A stretch of 54,918 nucleotides of DNA, from NCBI GenBank assembly GCA_019753125.1, contig JAIELH010000010.1:1-54918 (forward strand), written 5' to 3'. The notes beneath the pieces were generated by a model. It saw only the letters and a list, made by a program, of their open reading frames with translations. It made no database searches and was not told the DNA's origin. This stretch comes from Gallionellaceae bacterium (lineage in GTDB: Bacteria > Pseudomonadota > Gammaproteobacteria > Burkholderiales > Gallionellaceae). The translations under genes and the position numbers were made by a program. Below, one piece after another: positions 6,911 through 15,904 of the stretch (the first letter of the stretch is position 1; every line of letters starts with the position of its first letter).

Positions 6911-7972
6911 TCAAATCACTGACACACGTGGCGCACCCTGCCGTCCAATCTCATCATTCGAGCGCATCGCCCCAATCACTGCTGCCTGCTCAAAACCGGC
7001 GCGCCTGAAACAACCTAATACCTCCTCCACCGCCTCCGGTGCAACACTTGCCAGCAAGCCGCCGCTGGTCTGCGCATCGGCCAGCAGACGGCGTTGCCAG
7101 TTTTCCAATTGCGGCGCGAAATTCACCTCATGCCCATAGCTCGCCAGATTGCGCTCGATCGCGCCGGGGCCGATGCCCTGTTGCGCCAGCGGCAAGGCTT
7201 CTGGCAACACCGGCACCTGGCTGAACTTCAGCTCGGCGCCCAACCCGGAGCCCCGGCAGATTTCCAGCAGATGCCCGAGCAAGCCGAAACCAGTTACATC
7301 AGTCAGCGCATGCACGCCATCCATCGCGGACAGCGCACTGCCCACCGCATTCAGTTGAGTGGTAGCGGAGATCATCTGCGCATAACCGGCGGCGGAAAGC
7401 ACACCCTTCTTCAGCGCCGCCGCCAGCACCCCGATGCCCAACCCTTTGCCGAGGATCAATACGTCGCCTGCCTGCGCGCTGTTGTTCCTCTTCAACCGGT
7501 CCGGGTGCACGATGCCGAGCGCGACCAGACCATAAATCGGCTCGACGGAATCGATCGAGTGACCACCCGCGAGCGGGATGCCGGCAGCCTTGCACACCGC
7601 CTCGCCGCCTTGCAGGATCGCGCGTATCGTCTCGACCGGCAGCTTGTTGATCGGCATGCCAACGATAGCCAGCGCCAGAATCGGCGTGCCACCCATCGCG
7701 TACACATCGGACAGCGCATTGGTCGCGGCGATGCGCCCGAAGTCGAACGGATCATCGACGATGGGCATGAAAAAATCGGTAGTGGCGATGACCGCCTGCT
7801 GGTCATTGAGGCGGTACACTGCCGCATCATCGCTGGTTTCGGCGCCGACCAGCAGATCGGGGAACGGTAGTTTTTCTTTGACTGCGCCCAGAATCTCCTG
7901 CAACAGCGCAGGCGCGATTTTGCAGCCACAGCCGCCACCGTGCGACAATTGGGTCAACTTCACTTCGGACAT
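6911..7972 (-). CDS. selD: Selenide, water dikinase SelD
   Basis: A 353-residue SelD, which makes selenophosphate from selenide and ATP and so supplies all biological selenium insertion. The N-terminal LSHGGGCGCK holds the catalytic Cys/Lys region; the Cys form, not selenocysteine, is encoded. Other family segments are TSDDAAVYRL, DFFMPIVDDPFDFGRIAATN, and the AIR-synthase-like DVTGFGLLGHL. The start MSEVKLTQ at 7972 matches the E. coli protein; an upstream ATG at 7990 would overlap the divergent mnmH start. Its neighbour mnmH uses the product to build 2-selenouridine. No selA or selB lies in the window, so selenocysteine use is not shown here. Confidence 0.96.
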   Translation of the reverse strand: MSEVKLTQLSHGGGCGCKIAPALLQEILGAVKEKLPFPDLLVGAETSDDAAVYRLNDQQAVIATTDFFMPIVDDPFDFGRIAATNALSDVYAMGGTPILALAIVGMPINKLPVETIRAILQGGEAVCKAAGIPLAGGHSIDSVEPIYGLVALGIVHPDRLKRNNSAQAGDVLILGKGLGIGVLAAALKKGVLSAAGYAQMISATTQLNAVGSALSAMDGVHALTDVTGFGLLGHLLEICRGSGLGAELKFSQVPVLPEALPLAQQGIGPGAIERNLASYGHEVNFAPQLENWQRRLLADAQTSGGLLASVAPEAVEEVLGCFRRAGFEQAAVIGAMRSNDEIGRQGAPRVSVI

Positions 7973-7989
7973 AAATTTTTTCTCTTTCA

Positions 7990-9057
7990 ATGATGCTGTT
8001 CAGAACCGCAAACTTATCACAGCTTGCCGAATTCGACGAAATTATCGATGTGCGCACCCCGGCAGAGTTTGCCGACGACCATATTCCCGGCGCGATCAAT
8101 TGCCCGGTGCTGTCTGATGAAGAGCGCATCGCCGTCGGTACGCTGTACCGGCAGGTGTCGCCGTTCGAGGCACGCAAGCTCGGTGCGGCGCTGGTGGCGA
8201 AGAACATCGCACGACATTTGGAGACACGCTTTCGCGAGCACCCGAAATCCTGGCGCCCGCTGATCTACTGCTGGCGCGGCGGGCAGCGCAGCGGCGCGAT
8301 GTGCATCATCCTCGCGCAGATCGGCTGGGCCGCGCACAAGCTGGAGGGCGGCTACAAAACTTACCGCCGCGATGTGCTGGAGCGGCTCGAAGTGCTGCCA
8401 CAACGCCTGAGCTTCCGCGTGATCTGCGGCCCCACCGGATCGGGTAAGAGCCGCCTGCTGGCCGCATTGGCTGAAGGCTGCCAGCCCGGCGGCGTACAAA
8501 AACGACAAGTCCTCGATCTGGAAGGTTTGGCGCGGCATCGCGGCTCGGTGCTGGGCAACATTCCGCAACAGCCGCAACCGTCGCAGAAGCGCTTCGAGAG
8601 CCTGCTGCTGCAAACCCTGCAAGGTTTCGACCCGGCACGCCCGGTCTATGTGGAATCGGAAAGCAATAAGATCGGCAGCATCACCCTGCCCCCGGCACTC
8701 GTCACCGCAATGCATGCCGGCGAATGCCTGCTGCTGGAAACGCCGCTGACAATGCGCGTCGCCGCGTTGCAGCAAGATTACCGCCACTACATCGATGACC
8801 CGGAAGCGCTGATCGCACAACTGCAAGTGCTGCACCCGTTCCACGGCGGCAAGCAACTGGAACACTGGAGCGAACTGATCCGCGCCGGAAACTTTGCCGT
8901 ACTGGTTGAGGAGCTGCTGACGCTGCATTACGACCTGGGCTATTTCCGCGCGCTGTCGAAACACTATGCGCATCTGGCGAATGCGCGGCGCATTGCGCCG
9001 GAGAATTTATCGGGCGATGCGCTACGGGCGATAGCTGCGCAACTGATCGAGGAGTAA
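7990..9057 (+). CDS. mnmH: tRNA 2-selenouridine synthase MnmH (SelU)
   Basis: A 355-residue two-domain enzyme. An N-terminal rhodanese domain (IDVRTPAEFADDHIPGAIN; active-site Cys in IYCWRGGQRSGAM) is followed by a P-loop domain (GPTGSGKSRLLAAL). It converts 2-thiouridine at the wobble position of some tRNAs to 2-selenouridine through a geranylated intermediate, using selenophosphate from SelD. The divergent selD start is only 17 bp away, so each gene's promoter must lie largely inside the other coding region or upstream of it. Two adjacent ATG codons (7990, 7993) are possible starts. It is followed three bases later by tas, with which it may be co-transcribed. Confidence 0.95.
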   Translation: MMLFRTANLSQLAEFDEIIDVRTPAEFADDHIPGAINCPVLSDEERIAVGTLYRQVSPFEARKLGAALVAKNIARHLETRFREHPKSWRPLIYCWRGGQRSGAMCIILAQIGWAAHKLEGGYKTYRRDVLERLEVLPQRLSFRVICGPTGSGKSRLLAALAEGCQPGGVQKRQVLDLEGLARHRGSVLGNIPQQPQPSQKRFESLLLQTLQGFDPARPVYVESESNKIGSITLPPALVTAMHAGECLLLETPLTMRVAALQQDYRHYIDDPEALIAQLQVLHPFHGGKQLEHWSELIRAGNFAVLVEELLTLHYDLGYFRALSKHYAHLANARRIAPENLSGDALRAIAAQLIEE

Positions 9058-9059
9058 GC

Positions 9060-10094
9060 ATGGAATACAAACAACTGGGCAGCAGCGACCTGCACGTCTC
9101 GGCACTGAGCCTCGGCACGATGACTTTCGGCGAACAGAACAGCGAGGCGGATGCCCACGCGCAGCTGGATTATGCCGTGTCGCGCGGCGTCAATCTGATC
9201 GACACGGCCGAGATGTACCCGGTCGCGCCGCGTGCCGAGACCGTGCATCGCACCGAAAGCTACATCGGCTCATGGCTCAAACGCCAGCCGCGCGACAAGC
9301 TGATCATCGCCACCAAGATCGCCGGGCCGGCACGCGGGTTCGGCTGGATACGCAATGGCCCGCGCATCAACCGCGAACACATTGCCGCCGCGATAGAAGG
9401 CAGCCTGCGCCGCTTGCAGACCGACCATGTGGACTTGTACCAGATCCACTGGCCAGACCGCTATGTGCCGATGTTCGGTGCGACCTCCTACGATATGGCA
9501 CAAGAGCGCGACAGCACGCCGATCGCCGAGCAACTGCAAGCGCTGGCGGAACTGGTCAAGGCCGGAAAGGTGCGCCACATCGGCCTTTCCAACGAAACGC
9601 CATGGGGTGTGTCCGAGTTCGTGCGCTGCGCCGAGCAAATGGGGCTGCCGAAGATCGTCAGCATCCAGAACGCCTACCACCTGATGAACCGCACCTTCGA
9701 GAGCGGGCTCGCGGAAATGTGCCGCCATGCCGATGTCGGCCTGCTCGGCTACAGCCCGCTCGCCTTTGGCTGGCTCAGCGGCAAATATATTGCCGACCCG
9801 AAGGCATACGGGCGCGTCACGCTGTTTCCCGGCTTCGGCCAGCGCTATATGAAACCCAACGTCCCTGCCACCACCCGGGAATATGTGCGCATCGCCAATG
9901 AAGCGGGCTTGACCCCGGCGACGCTGGCGCTGGCTTTCGCGCGCACGCGCTGGTTCAGCGGCAGCGTGATTCTCGGCGCGACCAGCCTGAACCAGCTGAA
10001 AGAAAACCTCGACAGCGCCGAAGTGACGCTGTCGGCGGAGGTGCTGAAGCAAATCGAGTCGGTGCACAGCCTGTTCCCGAACCCCGCCCCCTGA
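9060..10094 (+). CDS. tas: NADP(H)-dependent aldo/keto reductase, Tas-like
   Basis: A 344-residue aldo/keto reductase with a TIM-barrel fold. The start MEYKQLGSSDLHVSALSLGT and the acid-base set are intact: Asp and Tyr in DTAEMYPVAP, Lys in ATKIAG, His in QIHWPDR. The YPVAPRAE insertion and the RFGWIRNGPR-like segment GFGWIRNGPRINREHI are specific to the Tas/YajO-type group, whose physiological substrate is unclear. GAGGAGTAAGC precedes the ATG. The gene begins two bases after mnmH and its TGA overlaps the next ATG, which indicates an operon mnmH-tas-speE-like. Confidence 0.9.
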   Translation: MEYKQLGSSDLHVSALSLGTMTFGEQNSEADAHAQLDYAVSRGVNLIDTAEMYPVAPRAETVHRTESYIGSWLKRQPRDKLIIATKIAGPARGFGWIRNGPRINREHIAAAIEGSLRRLQTDHVDLYQIHWPDRYVPMFGATSYDMAQERDSTPIAEQLQALAELVKAGKVRHIGLSNETPWGVSEFVRCAEQMGLPKIVSIQNAYHLMNRTFESGLAEMCRHADVGLLGYSPLAFGWLSGKYIADPKAYGRVTLFPGFGQRYMKPNVPATTREYVRIANEAGLTPATLALAFARTRWFSGSVILGATSLNQLKENLDSAEVTLSAEVLKQIESVHSLFPNPAP

Positions 10095-10849
10095 TGGCTA
10101 CCCCGATCGATATCTCCGAAGAATCCGGCGTGCGTTACCTGCACTTCGGCTCATCGTGGATACAAGGCGCGATGCGCATCGCGCGCCCGTGGAATCTGGA
10201 ACTCGAATATACCCGCGAGATGATGGCCAGCCTGATCTTGCGCGATGCTACACACTGGCCGCGCAAGGTGCTGCTGATCGGGCTCGGCGCAGCCTCGCTG
10301 ACAAAATTCCTGTACCGCAACCGCCCGCTCGCCCATCTCACCGTCGTCGAGATCGAACCCGCCGTCGTTGCCGCCGCGCGGCAATTCTTCAAGCTCCCGG
10401 AAGATGACCGGCGCATCAACCTGATCATCGGCGACGGGGCGGACTATGCGCTGAACTGCAACAAGAAATTCGACCTGATTCTGGTGGATGGTTTCGACCA
10501 GCATGCGCGCCCCGGTGCGCTGGATACGCTGCCGTTCTATCAGGCATGCCGCAGCCGCTTGAACAATGACGGCGTGCTGGCAGTCAACCTGCTCGCGCGC
10601 AGCCGCGGCTTCAAGAGCAGCCTGGCGCGCATCTGCGAGGCATTCGAAGATCGCACGCTGCTGCTTCCCTCATGCGAAAGCGGCAATGCCATCGCCTTCG
10701 CGGCGGCAGGCAACATGATTGAATTATCCTTCGATGATCTGAAGGAAAACGCGCTGGCATTCAAGGAGCAGAGCGGGCTGAATCTGCTGCCGACGCTGGC
10801 AAGGCTCGCGCAGGCCAAGACCTGTTTGAATAACCAATTGACACTGTAG
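10094..10849 (+). CDS. Spermidine synthase-like methyltransferase-fold protein
   Basis: A 251-residue protein of the spermidine synthase superfamily. The Rossmann core is clear: VLLIGLGAASLTKFL (glycine loop), LTVVEIEPAVVAAAR (acidic residue at the strand end), GDGADYAL, and DLILVDGFDQHA. The N-terminal beta domain is reduced compared with SpeE (about 280-310 residues), and the usual gatekeeper motif GGGDG is GLGAA. It could be an aminopropyltransferase with altered specificity or a related small-molecule methyltransferase; the sequence does not decide. Its ATG overlaps the tas stop (TGATGG), so translation is probably coupled. Confidence 0.82.
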   Translation: MATPIDISEESGVRYLHFGSSWIQGAMRIARPWNLELEYTREMMASLILRDATHWPRKVLLIGLGAASLTKFLYRNRPLAHLTVVEIEPAVVAAARQFFKLPEDDRRINLIIGDGADYALNCNKKFDLILVDGFDQHARPGALDTLPFYQACRSRLNNDGVLAVNLLARSRGFKSSLARICEAFEDRTLLLPSCESGNAIAFAAAGNMIELSFDDLKENALAFKEQSGLNLLPTLARLAQAKTCLNNQLTL

Positions 10850-10906
10850 TCAGGTATGACAGTTTTGCATTACGATGCGGCCATTCCTTATCTGACGGAG
10901 GATTTA

Positions 10907-11473
10907 ATGAGCACCCTGATTTTTTTCGGCATTCTCGCGGTCCTGTTGATTTACGCTATCAGCCTGTACAACCATCTGGTCAACGTAAAACATGCCGTGT
11001 CAAAAGCATGGGCGAACATCGACGTATTGCTCAAGCAGCGCCATGACGAACTCCCCAAGCTGGTGGAAGTGTGCAAGCAATACAAGCAGTTCGAGCAGAG
11101 CACGCTGCAAAAAGTCATCGAAGCGCGCTCGCAGGTGCAGTCGGCCCGCGAGCGGCAGGACATTCCGGCACTGGGCCAGGCGGAAGGCATGCTGCGCACC
11201 GGGTTAGGCGGCATCTTTGCGGTGGCGGAAGCCTACCCGGAACTGAAGACCAACGAAAATTTCATGCAGTTGCAGACCCGCATCACCTCGCTTGAAAACG
11301 GCATCGCCGACCGGCGCGAGCTGTACAACGAATCGGTGAACATCAACAACGTGCAGATCGAAGTGTTCCCGGCCAGCCTCATCGCCAAGCTGTTCAACTT
11401 CGGCGAAAAACCGCTGCTGGAATTTTCCGCTGCCGAAAAAGCCGATGTGGATATGAAATCTCTGTTCAGCTAA
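10907..11473 (+). CDS. lemA: LemA family membrane protein
   Basis: A 188-residue LemA protein: one N-terminal transmembrane helix (about 2-21) followed by a helical bundle with the family signatures YNHLVNVKHAVSKAWANIDVL, RHDELPKLVEVC and YNESVNINNVQIEVFP. The ATG at 10907 is chosen because GGAGG lies seven bases before it; the upstream ATG at 10856 has no such site. The biochemical role of LemA is unknown; a cell-envelope role is usually assumed. The next gene encodes a GIDE-domain membrane protein, a pairing that recurs in bacteria, separated here by a palindromic repeat. Confidence 0.93.
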   Translation: MSTLIFFGILAVLLIYAISLYNHLVNVKHAVSKAWANIDVLLKQRHDELPKLVEVCKQYKQFEQSTLQKVIEARSQVQSARERQDIPALGQAEGMLRTGLGGIFAVAEAYPELKTNENFMQLQTRITSLENGIADRRELYNESVNINNVQIEVFPASLIAKLFNFGEKPLLEFSAAEKADVDMKSLFS

Positions 11474-11512
11474 TGGGCATGACAATATCTATGATCTTAA
11501 GAGCCATCATGC

Positions 11513-11583
11513 CCATTCCCTCACCTCAATCCTCTCCCGCAAGCGGGAGAGGAAGCGAACGCCTCGCTACGCGAGTTTCACGT
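11513..11583. repeat. REP-like palindromic repeat, family shared with the pgm N-terminus
   Basis: The core CCTCTCCCGC-AA-GCGGGAGAGG (11531-11552) is a near-perfect hairpin, followed by AAGCGAACG and a small palindrome TCGCTACGCGA. The same module, slightly diverged, appears inside the coding sequence of the phosphomannomutase gene at 47840-47910. A second stem ATGGGCATGA / TCATGCCCAT (11473-11516) lies just before it. Together these occupy the whole gap between lemA and the GIDE-domain gene and leave no clear ribosome binding site for the latter. Confidence 0.75.
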
Positions 11584-11592
11584 TAACCCGCA

Positions 11593-12492
11593 ATGCTGGT
11601 CGCACTGCGCCGCGAATATGCGCTGCTGGTAACCTCCGGCGCGCAGTTGCTGCTGCTGTTCGTGGCGCTGCAACTGGAATCGCGCAACAGCTGGCTGGCC
11701 TGCCTCGCCCCGATGGCCCTGCTCAGCTTGTTTGCCTGGCTATCGGCGCTACGCCGGCTGCGCGCGGTGCGCGACACCCCGACTTCAAAAATTGCCTCTG
11801 CCGCACAAGGCTATGTGGAGTTGACCGGTCGTGGCCAGCCATTTGGAGAATCCCCGCTGCTCGGCAAACTCAGCCATCTCCCCTGCTTGTGGTATCGCTA
11901 CCAGATCGAACGGCGTGATTCAGAAAAAGAGTGGCAGACCGAGGACAAGGGCGAGAGCAGCGATTCCTTTGTGCTGAACGACGGCAGCGGCGAATGCGTG
12001 GTTGACCCGGAACAGGCGGAGATCGTCACCAGCCACCACGACCAGTGGCAGCAAGGCGACTACCGCTACACCGAATGGAAGCTGGTCAAGGGAGACAGAA
12101 TTTATGTGATCGGCCAATTCCACACCAAAAGCGGCGCCGTGGAATTCAACACCCGCGCAGAATTGAACCTGCTGCTGGCCGAATGGAAAAAAGACATGCC
12201 CGCGCTGCACGCGCGCTTCGATCTGAACGGCGACGGCGAACTGGATATGAAGGAATGGATGCTGGCACGTCAAGCCGCCAAGCGCGAAGTGGCGAAACGG
12301 ATGCGCGAAGCCCAAGCACAGCCTGACCTCCACGTCGTCTGCCAGCCGCAGGACGGCAAGCTGTTCCTGATCAGCAATCTCACGCCGGAAAAATTATCGC
12401 GCCGCTACCTGCTGTGGAGCTGGGCACACCTGATGATATTCTTTGGCGCATTGGGCGCAATAGGCTGGTTGCTGCAACATGCGGGTTTTTAG
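11593..12492 (+). CDS. GIDE-domain membrane protein with an EF-hand insertion
   Basis: A 299-residue membrane protein. Two hydrophobic segments near the N-terminus (about 11-27 and 34-52) are followed by a beta-rich GIDE-type region (SAAQGYVELTGRG, PCLWYRYQIERR, VVDPEQAEI, YTEWKLVKGDRIYVIGQF). GIDE is the domain named from the mitochondrial E3 ligase MUL1, but bacterial versions lack the RING finger. Residues 210-221 form a canonical EF-hand loop (DLNGDGELDMKE, ligands at positions 1, 3, 5, 7, 9 and 12), implying Ca2+ binding. A final transmembrane helix lies at about 276-296. It partners lemA. The role is unknown. Confidence 0.85.
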   Translation: MLVALRREYALLVTSGAQLLLLFVALQLESRNSWLACLAPMALLSLFAWLSALRRLRAVRDTPTSKIASAAQGYVELTGRGQPFGESPLLGKLSHLPCLWYRYQIERRDSEKEWQTEDKGESSDSFVLNDGSGECVVDPEQAEIVTSHHDQWQQGDYRYTEWKLVKGDRIYVIGQFHTKSGAVEFNTRAELNLLLAEWKKDMPALHARFDLNGDGELDMKEWMLARQAAKREVAKRMREAQAQPDLHVVCQPQDGKLFLISNLTPEKLSRRYLLWSWAHLMIFFGALGAIGWLLQHAGF

Positions 12493-12515
12493 AAAAATAC
12501 ATATTTGATTTTGCC

Positions 12516-12583
12516 GTTCCCGCGCAGGCGGGAACCCAGCCAAATCAAACAACTGGATCCCTGTCTGCACTGGGATGACAAAT
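12516..12583. repeat. Intergenic palindromic repeat
   Basis: GTTCCCGC-GCAG-GCGGGAAC (12516-12535) is a perfect eight-base-pair hairpin, followed by CCAG and a second half containing GGATCCC and GGGATGAC. This is the layout of the short dispersed repeats common in betaproteobacteria, similar in form to neisserial dRS3. It lies between two convergent genes and could also act as a weak transcription stop. Confidence 0.65.
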
Positions 12584-12620
12584 AAATTAGCGTTGCCCTA
12601 AAATCCTACAAACAGAAAAA

Positions 12621-13142
12621 TCAGCCTTTCTTGCCCGGCAACATGCGCCCCATGATGTTGTCCTTCAGCACAAACTGGTGCTTGAGCGCACCCAGCACAT
12701 GCACCACTACCAATACGATCAGCACATTCACCAATACTTCATGCACATCATGCGCCATCACGCCCTCAAACTTTTTTGGCAACATGGCCGCATTTCCCGC
12801 AGTGATGGCTTTGCATACATCGCTGGTCAGTGCCTGCATAAAGCCGCTCACCGGCAACAGGATTGACACCGCATACAACAGATATTTGACCAACTGGGCC
12901 AGCTTGTCCGCCGGGGTATCGCCCAGCGGGGGCGGCACGCCATCCTTGCTGCGGAAAAACAGGCGTACAAGCGTCAACAGCAGCACCGACGCGCCAACCA
13001 GCGCATGCACGACATAAGCGGCAATCGTCGCGCCGCCTTCGTGGCGCGCATCATGCACCGCATCACCGAGGAACCATGCGGCGATCATCATTACCAAGAC
13101 CAGCCAATGAACGATCATCATGCGATTGCTGTATTGCGTCAT
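12621..13142 (-). CDS. Cytochrome b561
   Basis: A 173-residue di-haem cytochrome b561 with four transmembrane helices. Haem-ligand histidines are placed as in the CybB family: H13 in MIVHWL, H46 in VVHALVG, and the pair near the C-terminus in HDVHEVLVNV and VVHVLGALKHQF. The protein passes electrons between membrane quinol and periplasmic acceptors; members have been linked to superoxide and quinone redox. AGGAGAAGATT precedes the ATG. It is divergent from the P-type ATPase gene, with a 165-bp shared upstream region in which I see no certain promoter. Confidence 0.92.
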   Translation of the reverse strand: MTQYSNRMMIVHWLVLVMMIAAWFLGDAVHDARHEGGATIAAYVVHALVGASVLLLTLVRLFFRSKDGVPPPLGDTPADKLAQLVKYLLYAVSILLPVSGFMQALTSDVCKAITAGNAAMLPKKFEGVMAHDVHEVLVNVLIVLVVVHVLGALKHQFVLKDNIMGRMLPGKKG

Positions 13143-13307
13143 AATCTTCTCCTGAAATTTTTGGAGCCAGTGTAATCAACACCAAGTTCCATCGATAAAA
13201 ATGAGCACGCAATTTACCCGAAATGCGCCTGCCGTGCAGTTTTTTGTTTCCGCTAACCAGGCAGTCATTGTATCCTCAACGCATCGCAAAGCGCGGAGTC
13301 TATCGGC

Positions 13308-15893
13308 ATGAGCGCAACACGCAACAACCAACCCGTTTCCGGATTAAGCGCGGCACAGGCGCAGCAACGCCTTGCCGTATCCGGCTACAATGAGCTGAGC
13401 CCGCCGCAGCCGCGCCGGGTGTGGCACATGGCCGCCGATGTGGTGCGCGAACCGATGTTCCTGTTGCTGATCGCGGCGGGCTGTATTTACCTGCTGCTCG
13501 GCGATATCGAAGACGCGCTGATGCTGCTGTTTTTCGTGCTGCTGATCATCGCGCTGACGGTGTTTCAGGAGCACAAGAGCGAACGGGTGCTGGAAGCGTT
13601 GCGCGACCTGTCCAGCCCGCGCGCGCTGGTGTTGCGCGACGGCAAGCAGCAACGCATCGCCGGACGCGAGGTGGTGCCGGGCGATCTGCTGCTGCTCACC
13701 GAAGGAGATCGCATCGCCGCCGATGCGGTGCTGCTCTCCTGCAACGACCTGCTGGCCGATGAATCGCTGCTGACCGGCGAGTCGGTCGCGGTGCGCAAAC
13801 AGGCCGGCAATCCGGGCAGCACTGCACGCCTGCCGGGCGGTGACGACCAGCCGTTCGTGTATGCCGGATCGGTGCTGGTGCAAGGCAGCGGCATCGGCCT
13901 CGTGACGGCCACCGGCAAACACAGCGCCATCGGGCAAATCGGCAAGGCGCTGGAAAGCGCCTGTCCGGGCGAGTCGCCGCTGCGCATCCAGACCGGGCGA
14001 CTGGTGCGCCGTCTGGCGCTATTCGCCGGTGCGCTGTGCCTGCTGCTGGCGCTCCTCTACGGTCTTTCGCGGGGCCAGTGGCTGGATGCGTTGCTGGCCG
14101 GCATCACGCTCGCGATGGCGTCGCTGCCGGAAGAATTCCCGGTGATCCTGTCGGTATTCATGGCGCTCGGCGCATGGCGCATCTCGCGCTACAACGTGCT
14201 GACGCGGCGGCTGGATGCGATCGAGACACTCGGCGCCGCCACCGTGCTGTGTACCGACAAGACCGGCACGCTGACCGAGAACCGCATGGTGATCCGCAAG
14301 CTGTATAGCGGCGGGCAGATGCTGGATGTGGACAGCCACAGCGAGTTGCCCGAACCGTGGCACGAACTGGTGGAATTCGGCATCCTCGCCAGCGAGCGCG
14401 CCCCGTTCGACCCGATGGAGCGCGCGCTGCACGAACTGGGCAAACGCACGCTGAACGGCAGCGAGCACCTGCACGAAGAATGGCAACTGGTGCACGAATA
14501 TAGCCTGTCGCCGGAATTGCTCGCGATGTCGCATGTCTGGCAAGGAGACGACCAGCCCCATCACCTGGTGGCGGCCAAAGGCGCGCCGGAAGCGATCATC
14601 GACCTGTGCCATTTACCCGAAGCCGAAGCCCGCGCTATTGAACAAGTGGCCGCCGGAATGGCCGATCAGGGCCTGCGCGTGCTCGGCGTCGCACGCGCCA
14701 GACTCAAGCCCGGACAGGAACCGGAACAACGCTGGCCGGTACAACAGCATGACATCGAATTTTCGTTTGTCGGCCTGCTCGGCCTGCAAGACCCGCTGCG
14801 CGCCGATGTGCCGGAGGCCATCGCACAGTGCCATGCGGCAGGCATCCGGGTCGTGATGATCACTGGCGACCATGCCAATACCGCACAGGCCATCGCCCGC
14901 GAACTGGGATTGCCCCATGAGCAGGTATTGACCGGCAGCGAGCTGGATCAATTATCCGATCAGGCATTGCGCTCCCGGTTGCACGACGTGCAGGTATTCG
15001 CGCGCATCGTGCCGCAACAAAAACTGCGCCTCGTCGAAGCGTTCAAGGCCAACGGTGAAATCATCGCGATGACCGGCGATGGCGTGAACGATGCGCCCGC
15101 GCTCAAGGCCGCGCATATCGGCGTGGCGATGGGCAGGCGCGGCACCGACGTGGCGCGCGAAGCGGCCGGCCTGGTGCTGCTCGACGACGATTTTTCCTCA
15201 CTGGTCACCGCGATCCGCCTCGGGCGGCGCATTTACGACAACCTGCGCAAGGCGATGAGCTACGCGCTGGCGGTGCATATCCCGATCGTCGGCATGGCGC
15301 TGCTGCCGGTGCTGCTCGGTGAGCCGCTACTGCTGTTGCCCGCACATATCATGTTCCTGCAATTGATCATCGATCCGGCTTGCTCGATCTTTTTCGAGGC
15401 CGAAGCGGAAGAAAAAGACCTGATGCAACGCCCGCCGAGAGCGGCAAACGAGCCGCTATTCGGCAGCATGTTGATGGCCAGTTGCCTGCTGCAAGGACTG
15501 GCGGCTTTCGCGGTTGCCGCCATGATCTATGCCTGGGCGTTATCGAAAGGCTTTGATGAGAACACGGTGCGCGCGCTGGTGTTTACGGCAATGGTGGCGG
15601 GAAATATCGCGCTGGTATTCAGCAACCGCTCGCTGGGCGCATCCTGGCAAAACGTATGGTTTGGGCAAGGCGCATGGTCGCGGCAGAATCCGGCGCTGTG
15701 GTGGATCGTGCTGGGTGGGAGCGCCGGGCTGGCGCTGGTGCTCGGAACCCCGGCATTGCGCGAGCTGTTCCATTTCTCCGGTGATACGACGCACATCCTC
15801 GGCGCCGGCGCAATGACCGCCTGTTGCGTATTGCTGCTGAGCGCGGCGGTGAAGAGAGTGTTGAGTAAGCAATGCTATCGAAATACCAGGTAG
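13308..15893 (+). CDS. P-type cation-translocating ATPase (Ca2+-ATPase-like P2 group)
   Basis: An 861-residue P-type ATPase, complete. The N-terminal cation-ATPase domain (SGLSAAQAQQRLAVSGYNEL) is followed by the actuator motif LTGES, the M4 ion-site motif PEEFP, the phosphorylated Asp317 in CTDKTGTLTENRM, the nucleotide-domain KGAPEA, and the hinge MTGDGVNDAPALKAAHIGVAMG. Ten transmembrane helices are predicted by the hydrophobic pattern. PEEFP in M4 fits the P2A-like bacterial group that exports Ca2+ or Mn2+, though the ion is not settled by sequence alone. GGAG lies ten bases before the ATG. The last 165 bp or so are duplicated at 16753-16925 beyond the toxin-antitoxin pair. Confidence 0.93.
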   Translation: MSATRNNQPVSGLSAAQAQQRLAVSGYNELSPPQPRRVWHMAADVVREPMFLLLIAAGCIYLLLGDIEDALMLLFFVLLIIALTVFQEHKSERVLEALRDLSSPRALVLRDGKQQRIAGREVVPGDLLLLTEGDRIAADAVLLSCNDLLADESLLTGESVAVRKQAGNPGSTARLPGGDDQPFVYAGSVLVQGSGIGLVTATGKHSAIGQIGKALESACPGESPLRIQTGRLVRRLALFAGALCLLLALLYGLSRGQWLDALLAGITLAMASLPEEFPVILSVFMALGAWRISRYNVLTRRLDAIETLGAATVLCTDKTGTLTENRMVIRKLYSGGQMLDVDSHSELPEPWHELVEFGILASERAPFDPMERALHELGKRTLNGSEHLHEEWQLVHEYSLSPELLAMSHVWQGDDQPHHLVAAKGAPEAIIDLCHLPEAEARAIEQVAAGMADQGLRVLGVARARLKPGQEPEQRWPVQQHDIEFSFVGLLGLQDPLRADVPEAIAQCHAAGIRVVMITGDHANTAQAIARELGLPHEQVLTGSELDQLSDQALRSRLHDVQVFARIVPQQKLRLVEAFKANGEIIAMTGDGVNDAPALKAAHIGVAMGRRGTDVAREAAGLVLLDDDFSSLVTAIRLGRRIYDNLRKAMSYALAVHIPIVGMALLPVLLGEPLLLLPAHIMFLQLIIDPACSIFFEAEAEEKDLMQRPPRAANEPLFGSMLMASCLLQGLAAFAVAAMIYAWALSKGFDENTVRALVFTAMVAGNIALVFSNRSLGASWQNVWFGQGAWSRQNPALWWIVLGGSAGLALVLGTPALRELFHFSGDTTHILGAGAMTACCVLLLSAAVKRVLSKQCYRNTR

Positions 15894-15904
15894 TGCTTAC
15901 AAGG

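Noticed and set aside
6911-9057. selD/mnmH as evidence of a selenocysteine system
   Set aside because: No selA, selB or selC was found here, and the SelD active site uses Cys; only tRNA selenouridine synthesis is supported.
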